Shown piece by piece: positions 35,717-49,200 of a DNA stretch of 64,000 bases. Under the pieces are notes generated by a model. The model made no database searches. It was given only the letters and a program-made list of their open reading frames with translations, and was not told the DNA's origin. Each line of letters opens with the position of its first letter. Within the stretch, counting starts at the first letter, position 1. The stretch spans positions 78,230,623 through 78,294,622 of the forward strand of contig OX104114.1 in the NCBI GenBank assembly GCA_944474755.1. Reading direction: 5' to 3'. Origin of the DNA: Limnoperna fortunei. Taxonomy: Eukaryota; Mollusca; Bivalvia; Mytilida; Modiolidae. The position numbers and the translations under genes are program-made.

Positions 35717-36470
35717 TAGTCGTTTCGTACCATATCCATTTCGTACCATGACCATTTCGTACCCAAATTTACCATTTCGTACCAAGATTTGGCCAGTTCG
35801 TACCATATGCTATTTCGACATTGACCGTTACGTACCATATAAATGCTTGATTATTTTAATATTTCAAATACCAGTATTGATAAGCGTGTTAATTTGTGAG
35901 TTTTAGTAAAAATAATAATTTAACAAAATACAGAACTAGCTTGCTATCCATCTTTGATGTTCATTGGAATGTGAATGATAATAGGAAAATGCGGTTTGGT
36001 AGTTAAAACAATGATTTTCAATTGTCCTTGTATAGATGGGATATGTCCAAGCCAACACAGAAAATACTCTTCGACATTTGGGCCCAGTATATACAGAATG
36101 AAATCTCCATCAGCCGTTTGCTCAGACTCAGCGCCCGCAATGTTTATGTGCCAGACAATTAGACATTATCTGTCTTGTATATATAACACTTTGTGATAAT
36201 TCATATGTAGTTAAACAAGTTTAAAATTCATATATTTAATTTTATGTATTATTCATTAACTATCTTGTTATTGCGTATATTATATGTACTATATATTGTT
36301 GTTGTGCATCATTTTAATTGTAGCTATGATAACAAATAAAAAATAAAAATAACCTTTATGTCTATCATTCTATTAAAAATAAATATTTATCCAAACCTAC
36401 ACATAGTACATAACATCAATCATAGACAATTTACAATATGGTACGAAACGGACATGGTACGAAACGACTA
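35717..36470. mobile_element. MITE with TTTCGTACC subterminal array
   Basis: A 754-bp unit with inverted ends: TAGTCGTTTCGTACCAT at the left from 35717 and the complement ending CGACTA at 36470. The motif TTTCGTACC or a close variant (TTCGTACC, TTACGTACC) recurs about six times in the left 120 bp at intervals of 15-21 bp, and twice inverted at the right end. Repeated subterminal motifs of this sort usually bind the cognate transposase. A TA duplication is possible but cannot be separated from the TA at the termini. Confidence 0.7.
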
Positions 36471-37329
36471 TAAACCGTAATATTTCTATCAATAAACGGA
36501 AAGTTGACGACTGGAAAGTTGAAGTCTTCATAAAACCGCAAAAATCTTCAATATTGTGTTAACTGTATTACTAAGCTGCACAGTATTGCTACTTTTTCAA
36601 GGGATAAGATGAAAATGCGTAGCGGTGTAGCTAGCTTTCATGAACGAACCACTCTGATCGAACTTGCTGCATGGGAGAGGTCTTTATCTTACAATCTCTC
36701 TGACACCAATTACATAAACATGATAAGTGACGGGCGGAAACCGGATCGTTTCCCTTTTATTGTTATACCCAAAACACATACATGCAGAAACATACTGTGC
36801 TAACAACAACTCCTGCACAATACTTAACCCACAGATACATATAAACTATATTAAAAGTTCAAAAACATCGTCTTTAACATGTTTAACAGACAACTAAAAT
36901 AGATTAAAAGAATCAAGGACAGGCAAGGCGGGTTATAGGAAACACCATTACGATAAAGAATGTAAGGAAAAGTAAAAAATAATTTCTATTTTACTATTGA
37001 CAAATATTATAACTAAAATACATATATTTTTGTACGAGCTAGCCTAAATACATAAGATTTTAGCTAGTTGAAAAATAAAATAAATAAAGTGTATATCCTT
37101 TAAGTTCGGTAAAATAATAATGGCATGGCCTCAACTGTGCTTGTGCTTAAAATTACCTAAATCCAGGAAAAAGCAATGCATGATTGGTGAAGCGACAAAC
37201 TCCAAAAACACCTCAAGCATGCTATTTCACATTGTTTATTGTTTTTTCGAAAGATCTTGAAGCCGAGGACAGTAACTATCTCTTCGTATTATAGTAGATG
37301 GGATTGTTGTTAACTCTTTTGCAATTTAT
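36471..37329. other. intergenic, nothing recognised
   Basis: A 64-codon frame at 36609-36803 is the only open stretch of note. I cannot match it to a family and see no flanking gene structure. Confidence 0.45.
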
Positions 37330-37542
37330 TGTTTGCTTTAATGGTGTTTAACGCTAATTTCTCAGATATATCATGCAACACATATCATGACGTCCAGGTC
37401 TTATTGGGTAGAGGACGTCATTAGGAAAACTGGCAATTCTTGTCAATTAAGACATGAATCGAACCAGCAACTTTGTTGTTGACAAACCTCGTAGTAAATA
37501 GTAGATGACTAACTACCTTGACCACTCGGCTGCTAAGGCCCT
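37330..37542 (-). mobile_element. SINE-1 copy with short target duplication
   Basis: An antisense SINE-1 with both tRNA-like head (GGGCCTTAGCAGCCGAGTGG on the minus strand) and 3' tail (ending GTTAAACACCATTAAAGC). It is shortened in the middle. TTTGCAATT occurs on both sides, consistent with target duplication of at least 9 bp. Confidence 0.75.
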
Positions 37543-39959
37543 CTTTGCAATTACAATTAAGTTATTTTGATGGTGTAGTGATGTTACTAGAACAGAAATG
37601 CGGACAAACATAGGCTATTAGTCCCATCGACAATAAGGGAAATAAAGTTGACCCTGGAAGGAATAACCTGATCAAGCAGTTCTTTCATTGATTATATTAT
37701 CTTATTCTTTTAAATTAAAATAATGTGTAAAGGATATTTTAAAATAATAAAACGTTTTGGAAAAATTATTAAAACATTGTAAAAATATTAGTTGAGAAAC
37801 TATATAGCCTGCAAGCCACTTAGTTATCGCTATCCATTTGGATACATTAATTGCACTGATATTCATAAAAAATAGGTAACGACAAAAAAAGTTGGTGTGA
37901 CACGAAATTATTGCTCAGTACACGTCCATTGCCCATTGTGAAATGAAAACAATATTTTTTGTTGAGCACGAATCACATCAGTTTGAAAAGTATTATTATA
38001 TTAAGTCACACCTTAACATAGTACATGTGTGGTAACAGTACAATCGATGGAATAAGATCTTTTGAAATTGTAATTCCACTTCTTAATAAGTACAACTTCC
38101 TTCAATTAGTTAATATATTTGATGTTATATATCCGCTCTCATGATGACCTCAAATTCAAAAATAGCAGGTTGGACGCATATAGATATTCTGATTTTAAAG
38201 AATGCGGACTTGGATTTTCTTATATCTGTATATTAGTAAGTAATCGTACGTATATTTGCCTTTGTTTGTTAAAATCATAGTAATTATTTAACGGCTTTCA
38301 GACAGCTAGTATTTGATGTATTGCGGTATACGAGGATTTATATATCGAACTAAAAGACTTGCAGATTGGATTTGTTACTTTTCACATTAGCATATTCCAT
38401 TTATGGTTCAAAGCAGAAACCCGTCAATCTATAGACAAATTAGCGAATGAAAACTGAAAGTGCCATAATGCTACGAAAACAAAACTGAGCTCGCCAAAGC
38501 TATAATATCATGTACATATTTATCTAGGTAAACACTCGTTTCTACTACAAAACATTTTGACGTCGTCGTAAGCTACATTAATTTATTTTTGAATCCAAAA
38601 TGCAAACCAAAGATATATGGTCTGTCGCTTTATGTATATATGACGCGGAATAAGTGACGCCATCTGTGCAGCATATACAATATTCTGATAAATTAATCTT
38701 TTATATAATCTTTATATGAGTTCCAGATCTACTGGCGATAACATGATAAGGGGTTTTTATGTTAATATTACACTTGTCCATGTATTTATTTTGCATGTAT
38801 ACGAAGTGTTCTATTTCGACACATTTGTAGTATAAAGAGCAAAAAAATACAGGTTTTCATCCAAGATTCAATACAAGGTTCACTCTGTAATGGTTCATTA
38901 TATTGCGAAAGATTTTGCATTATTTGCAGACGTTGATATAAAAATTCCTGGTTATAGAATTTTTTTAGAAGAGTATGGTGGTGGTCGTGAAAATGGAAAA
39001 TGGAGGGGTCTGGAGATAGTTTGCGCCATACATAAAATTTAATTAAAATTATAAAAACAATATTTAAAAGGGCTATTTACCTCCACGAGTCTGTACCCAA
39101 TTTGAATTTTCGATATAGTTGTTCAACGTCGTAATTATATGTTTTCTTCTATTATTTTCGGTTTTACCATACTGACGAGTCGATGCTGACATAAAACATC
39201 ACTGATTAAGTCGTTGGAGTATACATGGTTTTAACTTACAAACTTAAAATTGGAAAGTGTTTTTAACTTTAAAAGTTTTTCTAATCTAAATTATTATTTA
39301 TTTTTCCAATATTTTATTATTGAGTCTTGATTCCTGGAGTAAGAAATTGAACTTTTGCATTATTGATTTAGTTGCAGCACAGTTTTTTTATGTTACACTC
39401 CATTTCTACAAATGAGTCTATGAAACAAAACAATGCTCATTTGGAACCCATGTACACGGTAAATTGCTACAATCCGACTACAGAGTTATGTGTAACACAA
39501 TAATACTACAAATGTAATACAAATAAAATGTCGTCAAAGATACCAAGGGTAACAAAAAAGTTTTCTTTGCCAGACAAAGTATAGTTCAGGAGTAACATGG
39601 TGTTTTCTAAATTGCAGGTCAATGTAAAAATATGTACCAAATTAATCAAGCGTTCATTTCTGTAAAATACATTGTACATAGCTTATGCATTTCAGAACCA
39701 AGTCAGATAGCTTGTAAATTGGGACACCACTACGATTGCTCGTTTAAAACGTTAGGTCCTTGAATTTAAACAACCAATCAACAAAAGTACAAATTGCAGT
39801 ATTTCCATTGGAATTAAGAATGCTTGATAAATTATTTTGCAACAGCAGTTAACATAACTCTGCTGATTTAGAAAATCTACCGCAGATGAAATATATTACT
39901 TCATTTCGAATTTTATAAACATAACACAGGAGTAAACTTCAACATTTATTATACTCAAT
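37543..39959. other. 5' flank of the lectin receptor gene
   Basis: About 2.4 kb upstream of the receptor start codon. It should contain the promoter and perhaps untranslated exons, but I see no TATA box or other element I would defend. It has no repeat family seen elsewhere in the window. Confidence 0.4.
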
Positions 39960-40227
39960 ATGTATATCCAGCTTATACATTTAAAAACTGCACCCTTATT
40001 AGGCTATTTATTATTTGTACTCTTAGGGTGCATATATGCGGAATATGAATTTTTCAACGAGACAAAAACCTGGGAAGACAGCAAAATCTACTGTCAAAAA
40101 ACCAATGGGAAACTGGCATATTTCTACACTGTGTCTGTAGTCCCTGATGACTGGCACACGCTGGACTACTGGGTAGGAGGTATTCTCCATGACCAAAGAT
40201 TTAATTGGATTGCGCAGAATAACCAAG
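39960..40227 (+). CDS. receptor exon 1: signal peptide and CTLD1 first half
   Basis: Residues 1-89. The hydrophobic leader LLGYLLFVLLGCIYA ends at a likely cleavage before E28. Then FNETKTWEDSKIYC and YWVGGI follow, the first helix, first conserved cysteine and WIG-type core of a C-type lectin fold, with a tryptophan at 83. An N-glycosylation site is at NET (33). The exon ends CCAAG before donor GTATCA in phase 1. Confidence 0.9.
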
Positions 40228-43200
40228 GTATCAAATTAAATTTACCATAACAACTTTTAAGTTATTATACACAACGTCTGACTTTTCCCATGGACAAATA
40301 AATGGTTGTTATTACCCGCATCCCTGAATAAGAAATAAAAAGTTATATTTTTTACATGTTCTATAAGCACAAACGTATGCTGCAATTGCAAAAAAGACAT
40401 TAAAATCATACATTATATAGGAAAAAAAGTACACAAAACAGATGGCGACTGCAGCAATACTAGCAACTTTCCAGTCGCTTTTGTTGGTCATTACGACCTA
40501 ACATCATTTTGGAGATCAGTAATACTCATAACGAATTTAAGATCACATTGGAATAATATGAGTTGAAGAATACAATAAATGAACCTTAAAATTACTATAC
40601 TATGTGAATTGTAGTTGTTCAGTAGAAATACGAGTTCGTGTGGTAAAAACCTTTCAAATGTTTTATTATTTTATGTAAATATCGCATGATCCATAATAGT
40701 AAATGTACAAATTTTGACACATTTTAATCTTTCATTTTGCTAATGCATTTTATAGAAACAGTCATTCCTTTAGAACCATTGATACACTACAGAGGTTGTT
40801 ATCGTCCATTGATGATTCTTGGAGGTCACCGTATGACAACTTTGTCTGCTGAGAAATGCTATGAAATGTGTAACTGGACTGGAGCCGTTGGTCTTAAAGT
40901 AAGTTCACAATTACTAAAAGTTAGAACATTCTCCGGTGCCCTTGAGTTGACTCTCATTTGCTAGATAGTTCATCTTGCTGGCTTTTGTTTGCATGTTATT
41001 TTGTTCTGTGTTTGTTGTTATTTGTGTCCTAGCTTTGTATTAGTGTTTTGGACTTGGAAATTTAAGCGCCACTTTCGCATTTTATCGCTGATTGTTGATA
41101 ACCTTACGTGTTAATTTCCAATATTCTGCTAATGTTTGTAAACGTATGTTGTGAGTTTTTGTATGTCTTTATTTAGTCATATTTACTCGATGAGCAGAAG
41201 AAATTCTTTCTAAGACGTTTGGATAGCACCAAAAAATATGGGAAATGCCAGTTTTTTGCAGTATTTATAAATTGCATACATGCTATTTTATGGGTTTTGT
41301 TTCTTAGTGTTTGTTTTTAAAAATTCATTGAACATTAAGTAAAATTCTTAAATTCATAAATATGTATGTTTGCTTATCTTCTTTAAAGTATTGTATTTTT
41401 ATTTATTTTTAATTTCATTACTGTGGTGACAAAAAACAAGATAAGCTATGACCTACAATGCAAAGGACATAATAAAGAATAAAAGTACTATAAAATATAA
41501 GATTGAATTAAGTCCTTCTTAATGGCATTATTTTTTTTTCATATATTTCATTGTTCCTTTTTTATTTAGTTATATATGGTCGTTTGGTAATTTCGTAACA
41601 TGAAAAAACAAAAGTATTAGCGTTAACGTACTGCTGCAACTTACTGTGTAACAATTACTGTATATCTATTAGCAAGCACATAATGTGGGTGGATTTATGT
41701 CGAACTTTGCCCCCGTCGGGCGTTTCATTCTGTAATAAACACCATACTCCGAATCGAGCTTAATAAAATACCATTTCTGTTGGCTTAGACAAATACTTAT
41801 TACAGACCAGAAAGCAAAAACTTACATTGATTTTTCGTCTCTGTGTAATATTTATGTTTATAATTCCAGAGTGTTTATTGTTTGTGTGAAGATAACCTTA
41901 GAAATATAACATTAACAACAGATGTACGTTGTGACGTCAGCTGCAGCGGGAATTCTGCCGAGATGTGTGGTGGCGCAAAAGGGGTATCAATGTATAATTT
42001 AAGTAAGTAGTAGGTATATGCAAACATAAACACTGTAAAAGAGTTTGTAATGATGCATGTTTCTTATCCCGTGTAAGCGTGTGTTGATTATTATCATTTC
42101 CGTTCGAAGACTAACTGTTTGGTATTAGCATAACATGGAACAACTCTAGTTATGCGAAATCCTGCGATCGATATTACAATATTGTAGACCGCGAATACTG
42201 CTTGTGTCTATTAAGCTAATCAAACAGGAATTTAAAAAATAAAATCCATTTCTTAAATAGGATCGAACATTTTCGCTAAGTCATACGCAATCTTTTCTAT
42301 TCCTGGATTTTACTTTTCCAATGACACGATATTAAAGTAACTTAGAGGTTGTCTAAGAAAAGAAACTCCTTACTCGTCCGTCTTACTACCACGAGTGCAC
42401 CCAAAGTATTTATTTGGTTTGGGTTACTCACTGTCTGTTTTTTTTTAAAGTTTTCTGTTGTTTGGTTAGTTTCCTATGTAACGGGTTGAATATGAAATAC
42501 AATGACTATTTACTTGCAACGTATTTAATTGGTTCATTACGTTATGAAGATTCCAAATGCTGTACTTTCTAATAGTCAGATAAGGCAGTTGTGTCTGTGC
42601 TACGAAAAAATAGACTGGTATAACAGTGCTCGTGCGTGTGATGTCTACATTCCAATATAATGCAAATACATTGTGCTTGTCCAAGATAAATTCTATAATT
42701 GTAAGAAAAAAGGTAAACATAAGATATTATCACAACTAAATTAATTCCGTCATTTTTATGAAAATATCAACCACAAGTTTTGTTATGAAACAATGTTATT
42801 CTTTGTTTAGACAATTAACTACAGGATAGAGCGCATGGCTGAATTATTTCAATTTTTTTACTTTCAGAGCAAAATCCTGAAAGTATCACAATTCAAGTAA
42901 ACTATTTTTTATAATGTATTGTCAACTTTTTAAGAATAATTTGAAAAGAATCAGCTACAAAATAATGTATACATTTTACCTTCATTTTAAACACAGCTGA
43001 GCAACTTGTTTTCAGAGACAATAATAAAATAATAAGGCTGGTGCATATCAGCAATTCATAAAAACAATTGATTTTTTTTAAATGCTTGTTTTTAGTTTAA
43101 CGACAGTTGATCATAATGTAACCTGAACCTTTTCATATCAATATTACGCAGTAATACAGAACTGCAGTTTGCCGCATTTCATAGTTTTAGCTGACACGAT

Positions 43201-46200
43201 TACGATACTCAAATCCGGTAACCCACGGCTGTTTTTAATAGGTTCAATGCACCATCCACTGTGGTTTCAATCATACCAAAACCTTTATTTTTATGACTTT
43301 TTTCAATTGCTAATTTACACAACGTTATAACCAATATATGAACCAATAAAATTGCTTCTTCCATCAGCTTTGAGGGATGTCTTATGAAATATTGTTAAAA
43401 ATTTAATTATATGGATTTTGTAGACGAAAAGGCGGTCTTTTGGGGACCAAATCAACCCAGTGCTTATGGTGATTGTGTCTACATACAGAAGACACCAAAT
43501 GATAAGAAGATACTGTGGTATACAGCGTCATGTTACATGACAATGAGATATATCTGTTATTTTGGTTAGTCAGTTGATTTTTTTAGTATAAAGCGTACGT
43601 CTTAGTTTTACTTATTACAAAAATAACAAAAGTACAAATAGCGATTTGCTAATAAATTGCTAATCAATCACTAAAGACATCATGTAGTTCCATTTTTAGA
43701 TATTGTCTGTCTACTACTATCGCCATGTATCTACTGCATAATATTGTGATAATTCAAATGGTTGTTATTAACCCGTATAGAAAGTATATGACTTCTTATT
43801 TCTTTATATATATTAATTCTGAAATGTTCTACGAACAATTAGTGGAACTTCGATACTATGGGCATTCGAGTACTAACGTATTACTTTTTTATTTCGACTA
43901 TTTGTAATTATTTGTTTTCCGTTTTTGCTATTTTTAATTCTTTCAGTCGATTTTGTACTTTTAATTACGTCTTGGTTCTTTTCTACTGTACTCGTTTTAT
44001 GACAATTTCAATTAAAATTTTGACTAGAGAACCACGAAGCCTGTGGTGTTCGGAAATCTTGTATAAGGACTTCCGTTAAACCAGACACATGGCACGGTTC
44101 TATAAAAGGCTGCCATCTGCTGAATGGAACAACTGCTATATTTGACGTTACTATGATATATAACAATGAGGATACAGACAGACTTCTACCGGGAGAATAT
44201 TGGATTGGTTTAAAACGTTGGCAGCGATGGGAATGGTTAAATGGTATGTATATATATATTTCATATCGTTACTGATTGAACATGAATAACAAGTAAAATT
44301 CTATGTAAACGGACGAACAGTATATTGTCGTAAACTAAGAATTAGGTAACATTAAAATTAACCAACTACCAATAATGAAAACAATGTCTTGAATATGCAT
44401 TTAAAAACTACATGAAGACACTTATAACAAAAAAACTTGAGAACAGTAAATTAATTTTTTATAAATCGCTGAAACGTATCTCAATAAAGAATTTTATGTA
44501 AATTCAAAATGTTTTTGATCTAAAAAACTTTTAGCTATCTTTGGAATAATCAAACATGATTTTTTAAAAGGGAAAACTATTAATCTTGTAATTTGGATAA
44601 TAACAAAAAATTAGATATTTTCTGTCACTATCAACTTTACGACCAGTTGGTCAAGGTCAAGGTAAGGGACCTTTAAATGTGTTATATTGAATATGAAATA
44701 CGTGCTTTTATATTTTCTTACTTGGTGTAGTTAGTTAATGTTTCTTTTTGTCACACATGCAAGAGGTGGTAACAAGACAAAAAATCATTTGACTAAACTA
44801 AACTGTATAATCTATTCTGTAAAAAGTTTATGATCGAGCTTACATGATAAGAAAATATCAAAGAAAACCGACCGAACAACAATAGCCAAAAGCCAAGAGA
44901 CAGTTACATGGGTGCACTCAAGTGCTCCAGACGAGTAAGCAGTGTAACAGTTGCTTCTACCAGACTCCAACATAAACAGTCGTGTTCCCCACAAACCCTA
45001 AATACTACCACAAGGAAACAGGAGTACCTTGTTGTAGTTCTGCTTGTTACATCTTGCTTCATTCGGGTTTTAATATATAATTTTATTGCTTGTTTCTATA
45101 ATCAAAATACAAATTTACAAATTTCATAATTGTTCATTTCTCACTTTGATAAGTCTTATTAAAATGCAAATGCGAAAAGGTCGCGATAAATGGTTTGTTT
45201 CTAGACTGTGTTTTCTGAATTATTCTCTTTTTTAGCAGCAATACAATAAATAAATTTATGCAATGACAATGTGTACTTTAACATTTCATAGGACTGCCAA
45301 TATCAGAAAGTCTGTTTCATCTGAGAAACACTCTTGACGCCAATCACAAATGTGCTGTACTGTCACATGATGGAGGGTCATTTGGGATTGCAAGTTCACT
45401 ATGTTCCGACAAGAAACCTTTTATATGTCAATATGGTAGGTATACAGAACTATATACGGAACATCTTAGAACCATAGTATACTACAAGTGTACTTATTTT
45501 GTAGAGGGTTTTTTTGCGTGACAAATGAAATCTGCTTACCGCGTATGGTCCAGCTTATGCTGCTTTTGTAGATCAAGAAGGGTACTTTTTGAAATCAACA
45601 AGTGTTTCCTCCAGATATTCAGCGTTTTAAAATATGGCGGCTTTTTAATTTTGATAGCGCGATTTTCCATCGTAAAATTTGACATTAATTAAAATGGAAG
45701 CGTTCTTTAGGAACAAAAGATTGTAGTCTATTACATTCGAAATCCTTCGTTTAATGTCATCTGCACTTAAGGCGGGAAAGTCAGCGGTTTGTCCGAATAC
45801 CATTAAACGTCACGAAAGCAGTCGAACATTTCTAAACAACGCAAGGTCCCCTTTAGAAACAAAAATGGCGAACTTATTATGAAAAATTATCGCAGCAAAA
45901 GTCAAGATCAATTTGTAACACGTAAACAACAGAGGCATAGTATAAAACATAAACAGGTGATCTTATCTATTTTTGTCTACTGGATTTTTAAAATAAAATG
46001 ATAAAATATGGAATAATCAAAAAATTGCAAGCACAAAATGTTTTCCAAGAAGGTGCAGCATTTATTATAGGAGGGTTTACAGAACTAAACCTAATAAACC
46101 CTTAGAGCTGCCCAGCGTGTCCCAAGAAGGGCGTTGTTATATATGATACGGGAAGCGTGGTCGCGGACCGTAGTGTGTGTCGTGTTTTGAGAGTGTCACG

Positions 46201-49200
46201 ATAGATCTTTTTTTAGGATTTCGAAAAAGAGTTGGCCAACTAACCGCTTTAATTACCAGTCCTTACCTAGGCTTTATACTTCCACTGGCTGTCAACAGTT
46301 TGTTCCCGTTGATCCATCCGTGTCCCATTTGATTATTCTTTGTTGACTTGTTCTTGCCCTGAATATGGCTGCACAATTGTTTGCCAGACGTTAACCACAC
46401 ATTTAATATTATCGATCAAATAATGCCTGCAACGACATTGAAGATATTGTTTAAAAATTAAATTTTATGCCCACATCGGTGCTTATAGATTGGTCAAATT
46501 GCAATATTGTGGTAATGTAAGAAATATACTGCAGTAAAAGTCTTAGTATAGTTTTTTGTTTGTCGTCTAAACAAAGGGAAAAAAGCGAAGGTATGATTAT
46601 TCGTTGAGTAGTAATGACGGAAGTTCACAAGTTGCGACTTACATATTATAACATCATGAACAGAAGTAGAACATTGATTATGTATGATATAGACTGGTTA
46701 GTAGACCCAAATTCAAATATACATAACCCGAATATTTTTTCTATGTAAGCAAAATGCTGGTAGAAGGATTGCCAGTTTGACAGTTTAGATTTTCTCACTG
46801 AAACATATTCTTTCCTAAGTGTGGTTAGTTTAAGTTTCAGTTACATCCCTTTTTAATTCGGTAACGGGGATTTTACAGGATGTGTTTGTAAATAAACTCG
46901 TTGTGAAGGACGCTACTATGTTGAATACCAATGTACATGTTTCAAAGTAATCATTATATCCCTAGAACATTAGCAACACTTTCTTCTGGATTACTGGCCT
47001 CATCAATAAACAAATACGAAACACTATGTTTAATCAAATGACTATTTCAAATAATAGCTTTATTAATATAGACTGGATACAAAGTAAAATGCCTTCTCCG
47101 ACGAAGAATGTTTTACTATATATCTTTTTTACGTATTAAGTAAAAAAACTGTAGGCATGAAAATATAACTGGATAGTTTTAAAAAAGGTGGTTTTAGGTA
47201 ATATATTATAACAAATAATCTCGCAGTTTACATGCCCTATATATATTTTCCTAAATTACATCATTTGAACTCATTAAATGTATAAACTTTGGTGGGTTTT
47301 CAAAAGTAGAGTTTAATTAAATTAACTCTAAAATCATGAAGATCTTTACATTTGAGAACGTAATGCAATGCATCTGCGAGTTCAACTTTACATTAACTAC
47401 AAATTCTAATCTGTCTAGGAATACAAAACAATTACCAAATTCTGTTGTGGCTACATTGACGTATTTTGGTAACACAAGTTGTATACACATTAGATATACC
47501 TTTAACTAAATAAAATTGTAAACATAAATTATCTACCATTTAAAAAAACACAACTTGACACTGCTATGTAATAAACTGTCAGCCTTGAAGTTGTCTGATA
47601 ATCTTTGTTGGATTATAGCAAGTGATGAATCGCAAAGGTTTAAGAAATAATGTATGTGATTTAATAAAGCAATCAATAGAACTGCGCAGATTAGGTCCAA
47701 CTGTCATGTCCATAGAAGGCTAGCACAAGAGTATTAGAAAGGCGAATCGAGGGCACTGTCAGGCGGTAGTTAGTCCTGGAAAAAGAGTGTACAAGTTAGC
47801 GGAATAGATTGCAAATTATTATAAACTCGTGCAACAACATATAAAAAAGGCAGGTTATAGTGGGCACTCATACAATTTTAACCATATAATACATGCGCCC
47901 CGAAGGTTGCAAATACCTCCCCTTAATACAATTTTTATGTTTTAGTTAAGTTATGCAATTTATGCACCCATAAAGTACCTCTTCTACTCCCCATAAAAGT
48001 ATTTTGGGAGCCCTAAAACGAAAATTCTTTATTTTGACTCCGAAACATGTATTTTTTAAAGAAAGGTTTTTACCTGTATCCAAACACACTAAAGTCTAAC
48101 TCGAAGTTTAACTTTTATGAAGTGTAACTCGAATTCCCCTATGATTGTCATTATTTATCTTTTTTCTCGGCTGACTTGGAATAGGTCGTATAAGATGGGC
48201 AACGACGTGATACGAAAAAGATACGAAAAATACACTGTGACGTCACTTTCAGTGAGCGAAACAACGTCCCTGATGAATATATCCGCGTATAAACATTCCT
48301 AATTTCATGTATCAATAAAGTCTTTTGTCATTTTATTTGGATAAGAAAAATGTTTCCATTATATATTTGTTCTTTTCTTTATGCAAAGATTTGTTATACT
48401 ATTATAGCTTGTAATTACACCTTACCTATTACTCTGGGTTTCTGCGGTGGACTTTTCCGCAACAACAAAATTTAGAGACGAAAATTACATTCTTTTGTTT
48501 CATCATGTTAGAAAAACGTTTCACAAAACGTGAACATTTTATATAGTTTGATGTCATCTCTCGTTATTAATTTAAACAAAATAATTACTCGTCATAGGCT
48601 CGTTTATGATTTTGTTGAAATTAAAATACTCAAGTTGATATCAAGCGACATACAATACTCACCCATTGTGAAATCCACTCAAACTAGAACTCACACTCGA
48701 AATTTAGCTCGAATTATAATCAATCCTAAACGTTAACTCTTACTATAGGATCGACTACACCTTTAACTCACAATCTAGCGCTGTCAGCAAATTAAGCTGG
48801 TACTGATAATGGCAGGGGCGTATCTGTCCCTCAATAGAGTGCACACACAAATTGCGTACTGACCCTTTCCTGCTACTGCTATAAAAATGGAATTTTACAC
48901 CTGGAATTCTCTAAAAAAAAAATCACAGCGGTCAGGTGTGGAAAAGACCTTTCCTTGTTTATGATTAAGATGTTTGTATGTAATTTCATTGTTTTATTTG
49001 CACGATAACGTATACGGAGCCCGTGGACGAAACGTATTGTTATTTATTTGTGTTGTTTGTTGCTGTTCATTTCAGACCATCAACGGGATGAAGAAAGAAC
49101 AACAATAGGTTTTCTAAAATCCAACAGAATGGACAATAAAGAAACGCCCTATGTGAATGAAGCAGTGTTGAGAAAAGATGAGAAAAATGTCTCAGCGTCG

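Noticed and set aside
36609..36803. 64-codon plus-strand frame
   Set aside because: Short, isolated, and with no domain or gene context.
42868..42895. Possible 28-bp micro-exon in receptor intron 3 with AG and GT borders
   Set aside because: Including it shifts the frame out of the lectin-domain sequence of exon 4. Direct joining of exon 3 to exon 4 keeps phase 1 and the fold.
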